A stretch of 64,000 bases of DNA. It comes from Hericium rajendrae (Eukaryota > Basidiomycota > Agaricomycetes > Russulales > Hericiaceae). Under the pieces are notes generated by a model. It was given only the letters and a program-made list of their open reading frames with translations, was not told where the DNA came from and did not search any database. Location of the stretch: NCBI GenBank assembly GCA_033439255.1, contig CM065883.1, positions 682,001 to 746,000 of the forward strand, in the 5' to 3' direction. Shown piece after piece: positions 10,449 through 22,248 of the stretch; the stretch's first letter is position 1; every line of letters begins with the position of its first letter. The translations under genes were made by a program, and so were the position numbers.

Positions 10449-13400
10449 TGTGTGAATAGACGTGGACAAGTGAAAGGGTGGATAAAAAAGAGTGGTTGAT
10501 CTTTGACTATAAGGAAAGTTGGGAAGAAAGGTGGTCAGAGGGGTACCAGTACCCGAAGAATGCGAAAAGGTGAACGTAAGTGGGGAGCGAACCGGGCTGA
10601 GGAAATTTTCCTGCATTGGCCTTGTATTTATATGTTCTGGCTACAGGGCTTGACGCTCAATGGTGTGGTGGCTGGTCTCGCCGACAATGGGCCTTGGAAA
10701 TTCTGCATAACCGCTGTCGTGATGAGCGCTGCAGAATCTGTCATGGTGCACAGGTTTCGCACATGCACATCCGTAAGAGATGATGGCAAGTGAGCTTCTT
10801 CACCCGTCCCCTTGACCGTATGATTGACGCGTTGTCCATCGAATATGTACGTTCGAAACGGGGGTTCCTACTGAATGACAACGTTATCCATGGGCAGTTT
10901 TGTGGAACGTTATTCATGAACTTGACCATGAGCTGAGATCGCTGCGCGCCGTTGACCGGTCTGTTTCGGATGCCCACTCGTTATCAGGAACACACGACTG
11001 ACTGTTACTCCAATGCTATCAAAGCAACTTGCAAATTGATACAATATGGTGAGATGTTTTCGGCCGCCCTCGATCTTGCTAGGGCAATCGCAGCCTCTAG
11101 TGCGTAGGGGCAATGTGCGACATCAATGGACACTTATGAAAGATCAAGGCCCATAAGATGGAATATCGAGTCTGGAGGCGACTATGAACACCGATTGTCA
11201 GCAGAAAGCTAAATAAAATTGAAATTCAACTCAGCGAACCATCCACCATCCATCCTAACGAGCGATACGCCCAGTCCTCCGGGAAAGAAAGACAACTGGA
11301 AAATTCACCCGTCGCATAGACGAGGTCTCAGTTGGCCTGTCACGCATGTACTTACTTACTTCCTCATGATCGGATGAAATAAACCGGCCGTGCTTGGTTC
11401 CCGGTAAGATGATGACAACCAGCAAACCACCGTACGCCAACAAGCGTGCAATGCAACAACTATCAAATTCAGTGATCTGTCCGTGCGTACGACGTGCCAA
11501 GTCTGGTTGAGCCAAAGGTACTAGCACGTTTGATAGAAGTGGCGGTCCTCGGCAACGCCAGACCAGATCAGCAGCGAGGGGTTCAAGAAACAGAGAATTG
11601 CGATTCTCATGAGCTGTCCACTGAGAACGTGAAGAAGCTTAAGGTCCCATCGGGAGATCATTTGATAAATTGACACTCGGCCGCTGGACTAGCACAGTAC
11701 CGCTCGCTGAGACAGCGGTGGTACGACGTCTAGCGCAACTCGCAATGATGATGGAAAATGGCAGCAAGCGGTGCATTACGAGGGCGCGCATCGCAACTAA
11801 CGCATGTTATCGATAACAAAATCAGCCGCGCTTGAAAATGACAGGACAGCAGCTGCATTGTGAGCACACACCTCTGATCATTGGCACTGACAGTGATTGT
11901 CATGCATGAGCACATGGAATCCACCCAGCTCCCGGGCCATCATGGCGCTGGCTTGAAAGTTGATACAGAAGCATGGACGCCTTCGGAAGTTTGGCACCTG
12001 CGAGACCATTGAGCTTCTTTTCGATCTAGAATCTTAGTCTACGCACAAGACTGGAATCGTCGTGAGGGGTGACCAGTGAACTCGAGGATCAAAAATTTAA
12101 AGCCAAAGCCAGGTGGTCGCGATGGGTAGAGATGGTGGCGATGGGAACTGGAAAGTTTAGACCCCAAGGGCGGGCCGGCTCTCCGGGCGCTCGAGGTCAC
12201 GATAATGGCAACCTACCCCGGCCCGGAAATTGTAATGTGTACCTCGGAAGAGAGATGGCATTCAGAACCCATTCGCATGTTAGTATATGTACTCTAGCAC
12301 CAGACGGGTGAAAGCGCCTTTCATCAACCCAGAGGATCTCTGGTATCCTTAGCACGTTAGCCAGCCCCAGCATTGTCAAATTGAAGGAACATTTTTGGAG
12401 CCTCGCGAGCAGAGTATGGACTTTGATGTACTCGGATATGTATGAGCAAGGCAACTAATAGATGGATGAAGAAAAGACACATATGCAGCCAGTCCAGATG
12501 ATGTGTTGGTTGGGATGGACCTATCGGTGCCATGCGTTGGCGTTGTTCGCTGGGATCTTTTTAGCGGAAAGCCTGATTGAACGCTCCTTCCAGTCGTAAT
12601 TGTCACTTCCGGGAGATTGTTGATTGAGAGGACGTCGACGTCATTTCTAGATGTCGAAAATGAAAGAATACCAGTGTCCAGGGTGCCATTAGTGGGAGAC
12701 ATTCACTCTACCAGGAATTTGTGGAGGGTCAGTCGGACAAGCGTTGTCGTCGACGAGCATTCCAGAGAAGGGAAATGAGGATTGCCTTCGTCCGTTGTAC
12801 ATGATATCGATCGACCACCAAAATTCCTTTTCCACCAGGCCAGTCTGCACACGATCCGGCGTCATTGTAGCAGTGACGGCGACGTTAACGACAATGTATT
12901 GGGCATTGATGGCCGAGCCGATCCCAGTGGAACCACGCTCGATGACCAGCTCAGTCCCAGATATCCTGTCGGGGGTGCTTGCCAAGTAAATGTTGATTAG
13001 AATAACAGAGCCAGAATAACAGAGCCTTCGGGCGGCGGTGGAAGACTGATACGAAGATTGGCGACCATGCGATTGTAAGATGAAAAATCAGAAGGCGTAC
13101 CCATGACGGTGGGTCGCGAGCGGCCTACGGTTGTCAAGTGAGCCAGAGCGAGGAACCATCTTCATGCGTATGGCGATCAGCGAAACCCTGACCGTGGAGG
13201 AACCACCATAAATGATACCAGCGAACGACGATGGTGTCTGAACTGCGACAGTAAGACAAACGCATAGAGCGGGAACAAATATTGATTACCGATTTTCTGT
13301 AACCCTGCTCATCGCAGTTTACCCGATTCGTACATTACATCATCACGTTCGACTTTAGCATACGGTTTCATGGCTTCACTCCTTTAGTTTTACCGTCACC

Positions 13401-14854
13401 TTCCTTGTATCCCTTGTCTAGTCCTCGACAATATACCGTGGTCATAACAACTTCTTGTGTGATCTCGTCTCTCAGTGTTGTCTGCTAGCGCAGGCTTCCA
13501 TCTTCATGGGTTGAAACTGAGTTGACGAGCGAATTAGGCGAGTCAGGGCGGAAAGAAAACGACAAAATGGAAAGAATGAGGTGTCCAGCACCTGTAGCGC
13601 GTATCATGAGCAACGATGTTAAGGGAACGTCGCTTTCGATGGCCTTCATTTATATGTCGGGGACGGGGAACATAAGCCCAAGGAAAAAACACCCTGCAGG
13701 GCTGGAAACCAGACGAGACACGCGTTTCGATCAAAACGTCAACCGACGGCTAGTATGTCTCGGTCTCGAGCTCGGCGCTGAGTTGTGTGATCTGCTTAAG
13801 CATTGGTTCAGATAGTCACCAAACTACTCCACCCGAGTCCATCCGGGACGTGCCCACAAAGCATCTGCACGCTATTGAAGGTCTCACCTTCACCGCGCGG
13901 TCGCAAAAGTAGCGAACACGACCAGCGGTGATCTGGCGATCAACGGATTGAGGCAATGTGTATCAAGGATCTGGCTGACTCTGCAGGTAATGAAATGATT
14001 AGTGATGGCTTGGGATGCACGAAAACTATAAACCGATACCATTCTGCCAATATTGTAGAAAAGCATGCATGCGCACCTTGGGATGTACGCGAGGCAGATG
14101 TTGAATGCTCCCCGTCGCGGACGATCCTGCAGGTCGCAAACGGCCTGTGTGCATGTCAAATAGCGACCCGAGACGAGCGACAGACTCTGATCTCCGAGCT
14201 CTGCGGTGAACCGGGTATAACGCATCGCCATCAGGCACGAGATAGCCCCAAACGGAGATACCGATCATGGCTCCAATACAGCATGGTTCCCGCCGGCGAC
14301 AGTGAGCGCATGCCGTCAGTGCGCTGTCACCTGCATCCTGGATTTCCGGGGTTTGACGGATGCCGAGGTATACCACGCTGTAGATTCCATTTCGTGTTAG
14401 AGAAGACGAAGAAGATCAAGGTCGAGCTGGACCGCGAAGCTTCCGACTATTATGATCAAACGTGAAAGGCGTGGTATCACCGAAAAGGCGATGCTTGAGA
14501 TGTGGGTAAGGGCATCGGCTACAGACATCAGGCTGAAGAAGAGCTTTGAGCTCGGGCACTCGTTGATCTGGAAGGGGTTGTAACTGCTAACGTCGTGGAC
14601 TATTCCGTAGGAAGTCGTCTCGGACATCACTGAGGATCGACAAGAACCAGTGGTTACCCATCAGCGAATGTAGATGACAGAATGTGTATTACTTTGAAGT
14701 GACGAAGGATCACAGCAGTACTTCAACGATACCTTCCTTGCGAATTTGTTGCGGATTACATCCTCCAGATCATCATGATGCGCGTCGGGCAAGCACCAAG
14801 CCTAAACCCATCATATCATACAGCAATGGCACGTAGAAAAACGAACAGATTAGT
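10449..14854. other. 4.4-kb gene-poor interval, possible decayed genes
   Basis: I find no reading frame longer than about 170 codons and no recognisable domain. The left end is the promoter of the polyprotein gene. Frames on the minus strand near 12380-12985 and 14400-14630 have protein-like composition (for example SKLFFSLMSVADALTHISSI, hydrophobic) but could not be linked by splice sites into a gene. They may be remnants of a membrane-protein gene. No terminal repeats or transposase were seen. Confidence 0.4.
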
Positions 14855-16014
14855 TTATCGCTTCCCTCCGCGCCCACGGCCACGTCCCCGTCCAGAAGTG
14901 CCGCTGGACTTGCGCGCCATAGCCACTCCGCCTTCGCCCCTGGACGCAAACCGCACGGCTTTCCGTACATTGAGCACGTCGTCGCCTCCTGTACGGGGCT
15001 TTTTGGACTCGTTGCCGAGTTTCGAGAGGAGAGCCAGATTCGCCTCTTTCTCGCTGTGGATGGACTTTTCTGTAGGGTCGAACTGGGACGGCGCAGTCAA
15101 CCTCTGGATCACATGCGGTGATACGGATGAGGATGTACATACCTTACGCTTGACACCCCGCAGCTTCTTTTCGCCCTCGAGCTTTTTGTCGAATTTGCCC
15201 ATGCTCGCGGTGCTCATACGCGTGGTCGCAAGCGTGCGGTCGATCTCCTTCTTGCGCCCCTCCCGATCGTTGGGTGCTCCCTGCGCGCGGGCCAAATTCT
15301 GCAGCTGCTGCCGCTCGTTCTTCGCCACGCGGGATTTACGCTCGTCGCGCGCCGCCTTGGAAGGATCGAACTCCACATCTAGATTTCCGGAGGTTAGACA
15401 GTTTGCACGCCATGGATGACGGACAGACCTACCTGCGTTGGCGGGAACTTCTGTGATCCATTGTGTCTCTTTCTCCTTGTTTTTGCCGTTCCAACCCCAG
15501 CGGCTGACCCACTCTTGCTTTTCCTCATCCCACACCTTCTTGTCCTTCTTCGTCTGCTGGATTCCCTTCGCCCGCGCGAACTTCTCCCATTTCGTTGGTG
15601 GTTTCGGTTTGGGCAAGGGTTTCGCGCGTGGGAGCTGTGTGGTCGGAGGTGGGAGCTGGGCCAAGGGGCCGTCGGCTGAGGGAAGGGTAGGGAGAGAGAA
15701 AAGAGACGCGAAGAGAGCCTGGACTCCGTCGCGAGCGGTTGATTGCAAGTACTCTTCGAGATTTTCCCTGAAGCACAATGGATAAGCAACAATTTAGGCA
15801 CGAGTAAATGATATGGTTCTCACTCGTAGCTTTCTTTATCTATTGGGTTCAAGTCCGTTACAGTGAGGAACCCGGCATCCACCTCGAGAGGAATGTCCTT
15901 CTCGACGGTGACCGATTTGCTGCAGTCCTGGCTCAGTAAATCACTCTAGGACTAATTCAAACGTCTAGCTCACTGTTTGGCTGCCTGCGCAGCGAGAATG
16001 TCAGACACGTCCAT
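14855..16014 (-). CDS. RRS1: RRS1, regulator of ribosome synthesis
   Basis: Five exons: 16014-15974, 15919-15824, 15767-15433, 15378-15143 and 15082-14855. The protein starts MDVSDILAAQAAK, and the early block KSVTVEKDIPLEVDAG is the RRS1 signature. Then follow PTKWEKFARAKGI, a Trp-rich WDEEKQEWVSRWGWNGK segment, DVEFDPSKAARDERKSRVAK, GVKRK and FDPTEKS.SEKEANLALLSKL, ending in a Gly/Arg-rich tail. Known role: Rrs1 pairs with Rpf2 in the nucleolus to load 5S RNP into pre-60S ribosomes. The fourth intron (15142-15083) is 60 nt, a multiple of three with no stop, so its retention would look like coding sequence; I removed it because KRK then joins FDPTEK as in the family. Confidence 0.92.
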
Positions 16015-16476
16015 GATGAGCAAGGAAAGGAAAGGTGGAGAAAGGCCCGCACTCCTTGGCAATGGCACAGTGCAGCAAAAATTCCCAGAGCCGATGCTTA
16101 CGTAATTCAATATTATTCTTGCTAATGGAATCAACGTCAACTTGGCGGCTGCTTTCTTCAAATTCAAGACTGGACTGACGTCTCTGACCGACCACTTCAA
16201 TTTATTAGGTGGATGAGCGGGTCCAAAGGCTTATAACGCGCAGTCGTCAGATTGCCCACAAGACATGAGGAACCACGGAACAATATCGGTTACGTTTGTA
16301 AACTCTGTGTTTTACAGTTCGAACGACGAAGACTGCCCAAACTGCTCAAAGCGCTCAAAGCTCGCAGCAGGAGTCATTAGCAATTAGCGTTGGAACTTGT
16401 GCTCGTAAAAATCCAGAACAAATAGTAGGTCTGGTCACATCGCCTTCCATGACTACTGTCAAAGCGTCCATCGTGG
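16015..16476. other. Intergenic region upstream of RRS1
   Basis: This is the promoter side of RRS1. The open frame running back from the RRS1 start is an artefact of the 5' leader. Nothing else is recognised. Confidence 0.4.
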
Positions 16477-16666
16477 ATGCCCGACGAGACAGAATTCCTT
16501 CACGTCATTCGCGCCCAACCCACTGTAATCGGGGTTCCTGTTGAGAACAGCGTCATACGCTCGCTGAACGTACAGTGCTCCTCACGGAAGGCATCCCTGA
16601 CGGGCAGTGCATCTGAAAGTGTTCTTATACTAGTTCCCCCAGCGGCGGACATCGGTTCCTCAATTC

Positions 16667-17588
16667 TTGACGGATACATCATTCCGTAAGACGTCCTCGG
16701 ATTCTACCTTTCTTCCTTTTTCAACGACTCGCTGCCTCTACATTCTACTTATCAGCGTCGTCGTCTTCGTCCACGATGGCGGAGGTGTTGCCGGTCGTCC
16801 CACCGGTGCTCAGCACCTGCCGTTTGTCTACAGTCTGGTCAAGCCGTTGGAGGGCACCATTCTGTTCGCCCCATCGTATTGTCTGGCCGCATTACCCGAG
16901 AAGACGTTCCGTGCGGTTCTGTAGGACATATTTTCGGCATACAGATATATCCTTTCCCAAGGCTTCGACGCCAATATCACTATCGCCGGAGACAGCGCCG
17001 GAGGAAACATAGGCTGGGATATCTGTATAATGACCACGGACATTTGTTGACCGGGAACGAATATTTAGATTATACACGCACGTGTTCGCAAGTGTCTCTA
17101 GCGACCGCACTCACTCTTCTGCTCTCGCAAGCCGGCGCCGCCATGCCTGCGCTCTGGTCGCTGTTGCCCCAGCCGCCGATTTTACCCATTCGCTCATTCC
17201 CTTCGCCCGTGCTCAGGCCGAAGTCGATGTCCTCCTGATAGAAGCTTATGATGCCTGCGTACAGAACTCCTCCACGAAGTGGATCTCACCCTTCGTGATG
17301 ATCATCTCTTTCGTGCCTTCCATTTGGAAGCGCACCGATCCGTTCGTGTCGACAGCACACGCGGCGTTCCCGACGGAGGGATGGCCGCCCACGCTGATTT
17401 TGGTGGGCACGGTGGATCAGCTTGTGGATATATCGAGGACGATTGCGGAAAAGCTGCGGGCGGGTGGAGCGGACTTGAATTTGGTCGCATTCGAGGTTAT
17501 GGCGCATGGCTTTTGGATCCTGCCGGTCTTCATCAAGGCGAAGGAGAGAAATGCAACAGAAGACTGTCGAGTTCGTGAGAGCTTGTAA
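16667..17588 (+). pseudogene. Alpha/beta-hydrolase of the GDXG (hormone-sensitive lipase) family, degraded
   Basis: Pieces of an alpha/beta-hydrolase fold are readable in order: VVVFVHDGGGVAG (oxyanion-hole region, normally HGGG), YRYILSQGFDANITIAGDSAGG (nucleophile elbow GDSAG), TLILVGTVDQLVD (catalytic Asp region) and VMAHGFWILPVF (catalytic His region). A TAG stop at 16922-16924 interrupts the frame between the first two motifs, and the C-terminal third lies in another frame. The oxyanion motif carries an extra Asp. Unlike the homopolymer indels elsewhere, this gene has a substitution stop plus motif damage, so I call it a pseudogene. It sits next to an O-methyltransferase, which may or may not be meaningful. 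An N-terminal part upstream of 16667 is likely but not definable. Confidence 0.65.
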
Positions 17589-17765
17589 GGTATTTCAAGG
17601 GTGAGTGTCTCGAGTATTTAATGGCTGGAATAAGATATGCCAACAGGTCTGCTGGCCAGTGTAGCAATTCGAAGTGTAAATTTCAATTCAACTTCTGCCC
17701 ATATCATACATGCCATAAAGGAAATCCTTGTTATCATAAACCTGTTGTTCCCCAAGATTCAACGT

Positions 17766-19636
17766 TCAATGCGCGGGCCCCAGTTCTATAACACCGCTCT
17801 CCACACCGTCCCAAAATTGGATAAACTTCATGTCGGCCTGCTTCCTGCATAGTATCCGGGCACGCATTAGCATCAACGTCCTTGCGATGAATAAAATCAT
17901 GAACTTACGCCAGTTGCACCACGTCATCGATGGAGCGCTCCTTCGCATTGAGCAGGGCCATGACATTAATATCCAGCGCGAGGGGCAAGATGCCACCAGC
18001 TCCATAGTTCGGAAGCAACGGCGGAGGAGCGTCCATCGAATTCGTAGCGGAGTTCTTCGTTCCTCCAGCGGTAGATCCGTCACTGGGCGTCGGGAGCACG
18101 AGATCATCTGGAAGAGACGTTTATAAGATATCCTTTGTCAAGAAAGGGGAATTACTCACGGACAAGAAGCCGGCTCGAGGGCTTCATTGCCTTACGGATG
18201 TTCTTGAGTATGACAGTTGCGACATCATCTGGCCAGTCGTGGATGATGAACCTCATCTGTGCTATGTTCAGCGTGACTACACAGCGATGAAGGACCGGAC
18301 ACACATAATAAATATCCTGCCCCTTGACTGGCGCTTCCTCCATGAAATTGATCGGCACGAAACTGAACTTGCTTTGCTGGAACACATGCGGGACCTCCTT
18401 GCTCAGATGCTACATGCCACCAAGCGCACGTCTGCGTTAGAATAACTCAGTGCTGTAGGACGGGATTCAGCGTACCTCTTTGCCTTGCTCGATGACGTTG
18501 GGCAGGTCCTGCAGCGTCAAGCGGAGCTTCGGATTCGCGCGGGCGACTTTGGCAAGGGGCCCACCGATTCCGCCGCCAATGTCGCACCACGTGGTATCTG
18601 GCGACAGAGACGCGACCGGGTAACCTGCGGGTGAAAGGTGGTCTGAGGCCGGCGAGTTTTGAAAGAAGATCATCTTACAGTCGGATACATTTGCCAAGTC
18701 GACAGCAGTCATAGCGTGATTGAACCGCTACAGATTTTGTTAGTCTGGAGCGTCAGAAAATAAACAGGACAAGTATGACCTCGTGCTGCTCCGGCTGAAA
18801 TTTCAGAAAGAAGGTCGTTAGCGGTGAGACGACGAAGCTAGCACAGACGGATACTGACGTGCTTCAGGTACCAATCGAACAAGGCAGTATCAGGATACTC
18901 CTTTCGAATGTTGTAGCTGAAGGCCGAGCGCTTGAATTCGAGCGAAGGGCCATATTCCGGGTCATGCAGTGCTTCATACATGTTAGCGAGACCCAGGCTG
19001 CTGGCCTCGCCGAGCATGAAGCCCACAAATGCCGAATTTGGGTCGGACGAGCGCAGGACATACGAGCCGCGGTTGTTGGCAAATACGTCTTTAGACACTA
19101 GACAGATAGGAAGATGTCACGTCGCGAAGGCTAGGCATGAAGGCATGAATACCTTCACGGAAGATATGCTTCATGGTGAGGCAACGGAGGATACGGGCCA
19201 ACTTGAACGGGGGCAAATCACTCTTCTTCGCAATCTCATCAACGTGCACGCCCTTCGGCTTGCCATCCAAGAAATCAGCAACCTTGGCCTCAGTCGCCGT
19301 GCGCAGGGCTGCGGCCTCAATAGGCATGAACGCGACCTGTCAAATCACCATGAGTGGGTCTGTTCACCGCCAGGAGAATGGGCGACGCACGTTGGTCACA
19401 TTCAGGAAGGTCGGCCGCAGGAGGAACGTCATCTGTTGGGAGGCGCTGTCCAGGACACGGATGGCGCGAAGGAGCGCCGGCGAGGGCGACTTGTCCCCGG
19501 CGGGCGCGTCATCTAGGCCGGGGACGCCGCCTTTTTCTTTCCACACCGCGATCGCATCTTCAACGGACGAATTGACGAGCGCGAGGAGGCCGCGAATGTC
19601 GGCCTCACGTTGGTCGATGCTAGCTGCTTTAGACAT
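17766..19636 (-). CDS. SAM-dependent O-methyltransferase (family 2, plant/fungal COMT-like)
   Basis: Nine exons fit perfectly in frame: 19636-19391, 19336-19153, 19097-18859, 18794-18780, 18727-18476, 18409-18305, 18256-18160, 18107-17909 and 17844-17766, giving 471 residues. The N-terminal half has the winged-helix dimerisation fold (ALRTATEAKVADFLDG, LARILRCL). The Rossmann SAM-binding motif WCDIGGGIGG comes next, then LTLQDLPNV. The catalytic-base region FIIHDWPDD carries the expected His, and LLNAKERS matches the C-terminal motif. Such enzymes methylate phenolic or polyketide hydroxyls using S-adenosylmethionine in the cytosol; the substrate here is unknown. Exon 4 is a 15-nt micro-exon encoding PEQHE. 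No cluster of biosynthetic genes surrounds it apart from the broken hydrolase. Confidence 0.9.
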
Positions 19637-20423
19637 GGTCGGAATAGAGATCTGGGCTTAGCGAGAAGCTGTTAGTGCTAGATGCCTCATTTCAAGTTTC
19701 TTATAAGTGATGCCAGAGCATTGAGATAAAATTGGCGGCGGATGGGAAGGTGGGTGCGTCTGCATCCGTCGAATCAATGTGCACAACGCAAGTGCGGAGG
19801 GTGACCGAGGCGGCCAATCTAGACAACAGAATAGAGATGGCGACGCAAGCCGTGCAACATAACGCCGCAGGCCCGAGCCGCAGCAATATCATTGAAAGGA
19901 TGGGCACAACTTCAGCTTGGTGGGTACGGTTCCTGTCAAACTTGGCTGCGAGGCATGTCAGCACCTTGAAAATCGTAGTGCGCACTGCGGTTCTATTCGG
20001 ATCCGAGTACTTTCCATGCTAAGTTATAATTGCCGGGCGTTGTGTCGTGGTAGGAGCTTGGCTGCGACTGCGCTCTGTCTTTTGGTCATGACGGCATTTG
20101 CCGCAGCTTGGGTAGTACTACCCAGATCGCGGCTCACGCAGTCGCAGTGAACCTACTTCGATGCAGGACGAGAACCGTGCTATCTCTGCTCGCGAAAGCT
20201 TTGAACGACTCAGTAAGTTTGTCGGACTTTCTGATTGCAATTGCCTCAAGTATGATCTGTTTAGAAGATGCGACACTGTTTGACTCCCGTCGATCCCGAC
20301 TTTCGCACCGACGCATTCGTTCTCACCAACTCTAGTAGGCTGGACCTTCGATATTTTTTTTTTTACTCCATCCTGAGCACCGATTAAATAAGAATTACGA
20401 GATAGACGGTTCACAGCCGCGCC

Positions 20424-20457
20424 TCTGCGCCTCTGCTCAATGGAGCAGAGGCGCAGA
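20424..20457. repeat. Perfect 15-bp inverted repeat (hairpin)
   Basis: Two 15-base arms (tctgcgcctctgctc and its reverse complement) flank a 4-base loop. There is no matching element elsewhere in the window that I noticed. It could form a stable DNA or RNA hairpin; its role is unknown. Confidence 0.7.
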
Positions 20458-20911
20458 AAAATCGTGTCGACGGGATCAGGCTCGCCTGCGCACACTCGGG
20501 AGAGGGCTAACGTACTCGTCAACATCAGGCGCGGACGAGCACAGCGAATTCCAACTCACTATCCAGCAATCGGACCCAGAGGTATCTATGTGCGACAGAT
20601 GAAGCAGAGGCCTGCGGTTCGGAGCTCATTCATGACCGGCATGATCAAGGATGTTCAGGAATATTTCCATTGAAAAACTACGTTGTACTATTTACAAGGG
20701 ATGTAAACAGCAGCTATGTACTCAGATACTCATACTGTGAAATAGCTGGGGAGGATATGTCCGAACATCAACAGCAGGACCAGACCATGTCGACTACACT
20801 ACAAGGTATGTGATGCATGCGCATGGACAAGGCGTCCGAAACGGTAGCGGAGAAGGATAAGGTTTTCATATCTGCGATGGACGGACTGGATTCGCCACGC
20901 CAGTCTTGACC

Positions 20912-20959
20912 AGGACAGTGCGGAATAAGGACAGTGCGGAATAAGGACAATGCGGAATA
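20912..20959. repeat. 3 x 16-bp tandem repeat
   Basis: The unit aggacagtgcggaata occurs three times head to tail, with one substitution in the third copy. It is a minisatellite-like tract in non-coding DNA. Confidence 0.8.
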
Positions 20960-21129
20960 GGGACTGATACATGGCTGACGGATATCGATACGGCACTCAT
21001 GTGGTGATTTGTCTTCTCACCTGAGATCCGAAGTAGAATTGTCATATTAGACATCATAGTATTCCAAGAGAAATACATACAAATAGTACGCTAGTCGATA
21101 GTGCGAAACTCCACATGTACAGTCCGCCA

Positions 21130-22248
21130 CTATTTCGAAGCGGCCTGGTCTACTGGCAAACGATCCAGGCTCGCCCGTCCGTCCTTGATCCATTCCTCCT
21201 TCACCAGCTTCTCCCGCTCCGCATAATACAGCCTATAAACCAACTTGATCGTGCCTTCACTGACACCAGCGACGTTGCTGATCTCCCTAGCAGACTTCGC
21301 CTTGCCAAGGAGGTGGCACGTGAAGAATATCGCGCCCCCCGCGATCGATACGGGGCTACGTCCATCGGCAATACCGCGCGACCGTGCTTCGACAATGATG
21401 TCTTTGCAAATTGACTGCACGTGTGGGGAAGATCGAGGTGATTGCAGTACCGGACGAGTAGATCCTCGGGGCCGGTGGACGTTGCAGGGCCGGACACATG
21501 GTGCGCAGCCGACGCGCCCGGAGTGAGGTTGAATGCCTGCTCGAGCGCCTTGTAGCACTGGCCGAGCACTTTCTTCGAGACATGCGTGAGGTTGCAGATC
21601 TCGCGGAACGTGCGCGGCACATGCGCCTGCCGGCAGGCGATGAAGATGCATGCGGCGATGACGGCGTCGAGCGGCTTGCCGCGAAGGAGCTTTTCCTCGT
21701 CTGAGCGTTTGTATAGCTGCTTTGCGATGTCGCTGATCGTTTTCGGCAGCGAGAACTGGTCGCACCAGCTGGAGATGTCGCGGAATGCGGACAGAAGGTT
21801 GCGCTCCGAGCGCGAACTTTGTGAGCGGGAGGCAGCGCGCTGCAGCTCCCTAGCGATACCTGATCCGCCGTCGCGGAAACTGATGACGGTGTCGAGCTGC
21901 TCTATGCCATCAAGAAGCGGGTCGAAGCAGCACCGACACGGGAGGGATCATCGCCTTCGTCGTTGGCGAACGTCTGTGCGCCGTCAGCAAAGTGCTCCAG
22001 AAGAGCGATAAAAAGAAGAAAATGCAAAAATGACATACCCTCCATTCGCTTCGCGTGTCGACGACACGGTCACCAAGCACCAATCCACAAGTACCACACA
22101 CAAGGTCCCCGCTCCCAAACTCCTCGCGAATGTCCGGGTTCGGGTCTCGACAATCTGGACAAATCAAGCGCACGGCGAGATCCGGAGCGAACGTTGCCTG
22201 TTGCTGCTTCTGAGGAGCAGCAAGCGGAAATGGTTGAGAGTATGCCAT
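21130..22248 (-). CDS. TFIIB, RNA polymerase II initiation factor
   Basis: Exon 1 (22248-22039) encodes the zinc ribbon with CPDC and CGTC and the B-reader/linker region LVLGDRVVDTRSEWR. Exon 2 (21973-21130) holds two cyclin-like repeats: FRDISSWCDQFSLP, DAVIAACIFIACRQAHVPRTFREI, then LLVRYCNHLDLP and SPVSIAGGAIFFTCHLL. The stop is TAG at 21130-21132. TFIIB bridges TBP at the promoter to Pol II and is essential, so the two frame breaks inside exon 2 (near 21922 and 21425-21428, each repaired by one added base in a short homopolymer) most probably reflect the assembly. No intron can explain them because conserved residues lie directly on both sides. Confidence 0.9.

Larger units (their letters stand above)
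19637..21129. other. Intergenic region with a hairpin and a short tandem repeat
   Basis: No coding gene is recognised in about 1.5 kb. It holds a perfect inverted repeat (20424-20457), a T-tract near 20355 and a three-copy 16-bp repeat (20912-20959). The left part is the promoter of the O-methyltransferase. Confidence 0.45.

Noticed and set aside
12689-13000. Overlapping frames on both strands near 12.8 kb
   Set aside because: Neither could be extended by plausible splicing into a gene; possibly decayed sequence.
14775-15785. Plus-strand open frames over RRS1
   Set aside because: They are antisense to conserved RRS1 exons and have no domain of their own.
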